Below are positions 4,877 to 6,040 of a DNA stretch of 6,040 nucleotides, piece after piece; positions within the stretch are counted from its first letter, which is position 1; every line of letters begins with the position of its first letter. Source of the DNA: Halobacteriales archaeon (GTDB lineage Archaea; Halobacteriota; Halobacteria; Halobacteriales; Hikarchaeaceae); contig JAPYRM010000055.1 in the NCBI GenBank assembly GCA_029941175.1, forward strand, positions 1 through 6,040, read 5' to 3'. A program made the position numbers and the translations under genes. The notes below the pieces were generated by a model. The model was not told the DNA's origin, did no database searches, and saw only the letters and a list, made by a program, of their open reading frames with translations.

Positions 4877-6040
4877 ATGAGAATAGTTCCAGACACTAGT
4901 GTTTTAATTGAAGGATATCTGTCCGAAGAAATTGCCGCATCTCTAGATCAGAAATATGAAGTATACATTCCGAAAGTTGTGGTTGATGAACTAGAAGCCC
5001 AAGCAGGGAAGGGAATCGCCACGGGGTTAGAGGGAATTGGAGAATTGGAGAAGCTAGTGGAATTGGATAAAGCTGAAAAAATTAAACTAGAATATCTCAG
5101 AGAAGATAGTGAGTTGAAAAATGAGGGGAGGAGAAAAAAATGGACTAATGATGGAATAATTCGAGATTGTGCTGAAGATTTGAATGCAATTTTAGTTACC
5201 TGCGATCATGTTCAAGCGAGTGTTGCTAGGGCAAAAAAAATTGAAGTACAATATAGAGCTCCAAGGATCGATGAAGAGGCATTGCCGATAGAGAAATTTT
5301 TTACAGAAGATACAATAAGTGTTCATTTAAAAGCAGGTGCCCCGCCGATGGCAAAACGAGGACATATAACAGAATTGAAATTCGAACAAGTGGAGGAGGA
5401 AAATTTGACAGAGCGTCAAGTGAAGGAATGGGCTAGAGCAATAGAAGAAAAAGGGAGAAGATCGGATAGGGGATTTTTTGAATTTGATGAGAGGGATATG
5501 AAAATTATCCAACTAAGAAACTATAGGATAACAATTGCACAGCCACCTTTTTCAGACGGGTGGGAGATAACTGCGATAAGACCAACAGTTAAAACTGAGA
5601 TGGAAGATTATGAGGGAATAGAAGAGCTGACAGAACGACTGTTGACTCGACAGCGAGGTATACTCATAGCAGGCGCACCTGGGATGGGAAAAACTACTTT
5701 TGCCCAAGCTGTGGCAGAGTTTCTTTCAGATAATGGTTTTTGTGTTAAAACCATGGAGCGTCCACGGGATTTACAAGTTGGACCGCATATTACACAATAT
5801 ACGGCTTTGTCAGGAGACATGGCGAAAACTGCCGATGCATTGTTATTAGTCAGGCCAGATTATGTTATTTATGATGAAATTAGAAAAACGGAGGATTTCA
5901 TAGTATTTGGAGATCTGAGGCTTTCGGGGGTCGGAATGATAGGCGTCGTGCATGCTACGAGGGCTGTTGATGCATTGCAACGATTGGTTGGGAGATTGGA
6001 ATTGGGGTTAATTCCACAAGTGACAGATACGGTTGTATAT
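4877..6040 (+). CDS. PIN-domain/secretion-type ATPase (archaeal COG1855-like), C-terminus cut off
   Basis: The frame is open for 388 codons to the right edge; complete archaeal homologues run to roughly 600 residues or more, with a C-terminal KH-like region not seen here. Residues 1 to about 125 form a PIN nuclease-like domain with the acidic set retained: D6 (PDTSV), E38/E40 (VVVDELEAQ), D92 (TNDGIIRD) and D110 (VTCD). A linker with a conserved AGAPPMAKRG (153-162) leads to a VirB11/PilT-type ATPase. It has Walker A GAPGMGKTT (266-274), Walker B VIYDEI (329-334) and a VHAT segment (358-361) typical of secretion ATPases. The combination suggests a nucleotide-driven RNA-processing or RNA-binding machine rather than a pilus motor, but its role is not established. 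ATG at 4877 starts at the first PIN strand; the adjacent ATG at 4874 or a GTG at 4859 are alternatives. It diverges from surE. Confidence 0.9.
   Translation, partial: MRIVPDTSVLIEGYLSEEIAASLDQKYEVYIPKVVVDELEAQAGKGIATGLEGIGELEKLVELDKAEKIKLEYLREDSELKNEGRRKKWTNDGIIRDCAEDLNAILVTCDHVQASVARAKKIEVQYRAPRIDEEALPIEKFFTEDTISVHLKAGAPPMAKRGHITELKFEQVEEENLTERQVKEWARAIEEKGRRSDRGFFEFDERDMKIIQLRNYRITIAQPPFSDGWEITAIRPTVKTEMEDYEGIEELTERLLTRQRGILIAGAPGMGKTTFAQAVAEFLSDNGFCVKTMERPRDLQVGPHITQYTALSGDMAKTADALLLVRPDYVIYDEIRKTEDFIVFGDLRLSGVGMIGVVHATRAVDALQRLVGRLELGLIPQVTDTVVY

Overview
The window looks like a piece of a euryarchaeal chromosome. The evidence is its protein families: an archaeal GHMP-type shikimate kinase (unrelated to the bacterial P-loop enzyme), an ATPase with an N-terminal PIN domain of a type known mainly from archaea, and a luciferase-like oxidoreductase of the kind that usually uses coenzyme F420. 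Several start codons also have an A/T-rich box 24-33 bases upstream, the spacing expected of archaeal TATA boxes on leaderless or nearly leaderless transcripts. Several proteins (the CLHCD-type thioredoxin-reductase relative, the PIN-ATPase) read like haloarchaeal homologues as I remember them. However, base composition is only moderate (about 40% G+C by eye, not computed) and the proteins are not strongly acidic. A non-extremely halophilic relative of haloarchaea, such as marine group IV/Hikarchaeia, is a reasonable but unproven guess.

Layout, left to right. (1) The C-terminal half of a luciferase-like F420-type oxidoreductase (+), cut by the left edge. (2) Converging on it, a thioredoxin-reductase-like flavoprotein (-), with a 12-transmembrane MFS transporter (-) upstream of it. 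(3) Divergent from the transporter, shikimate kinase (+) and chorismate mutase (+), overlapping by an ATGA. (4) Converging on these after only five bases, a SurE nucleotidase (-). (5) Divergent from SurE, the large PIN-domain/secretion-type ATPase (+), whose C-terminus is cut by the right edge. Coding density is very high: the only non-coding stretches are 12, 60, 87, 5 and 138 bases, and the longer ones are promoter regions.

Functionally, shikimate kinase and chorismate mutase belong to one pathway: phosphorylation of shikimate, then conversion of chorismate to prephenate for phenylalanine and tyrosine. Their overlap implies co-expression. The MFS transporter and flavoprotein lie on one strand and could be co-transcribed, but the flavoprotein also appears to have its own TATA box. 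SurE is a housekeeping-type phosphatase, and the PIN-ATPase is a conserved archaeal protein of unclear role. I see no RNA gene, mobile element, CRISPR array or long repeat. This is an ordinary core-genome region; the points of interest are individual residue changes, promoter layout and the poorly understood PIN-ATPase.
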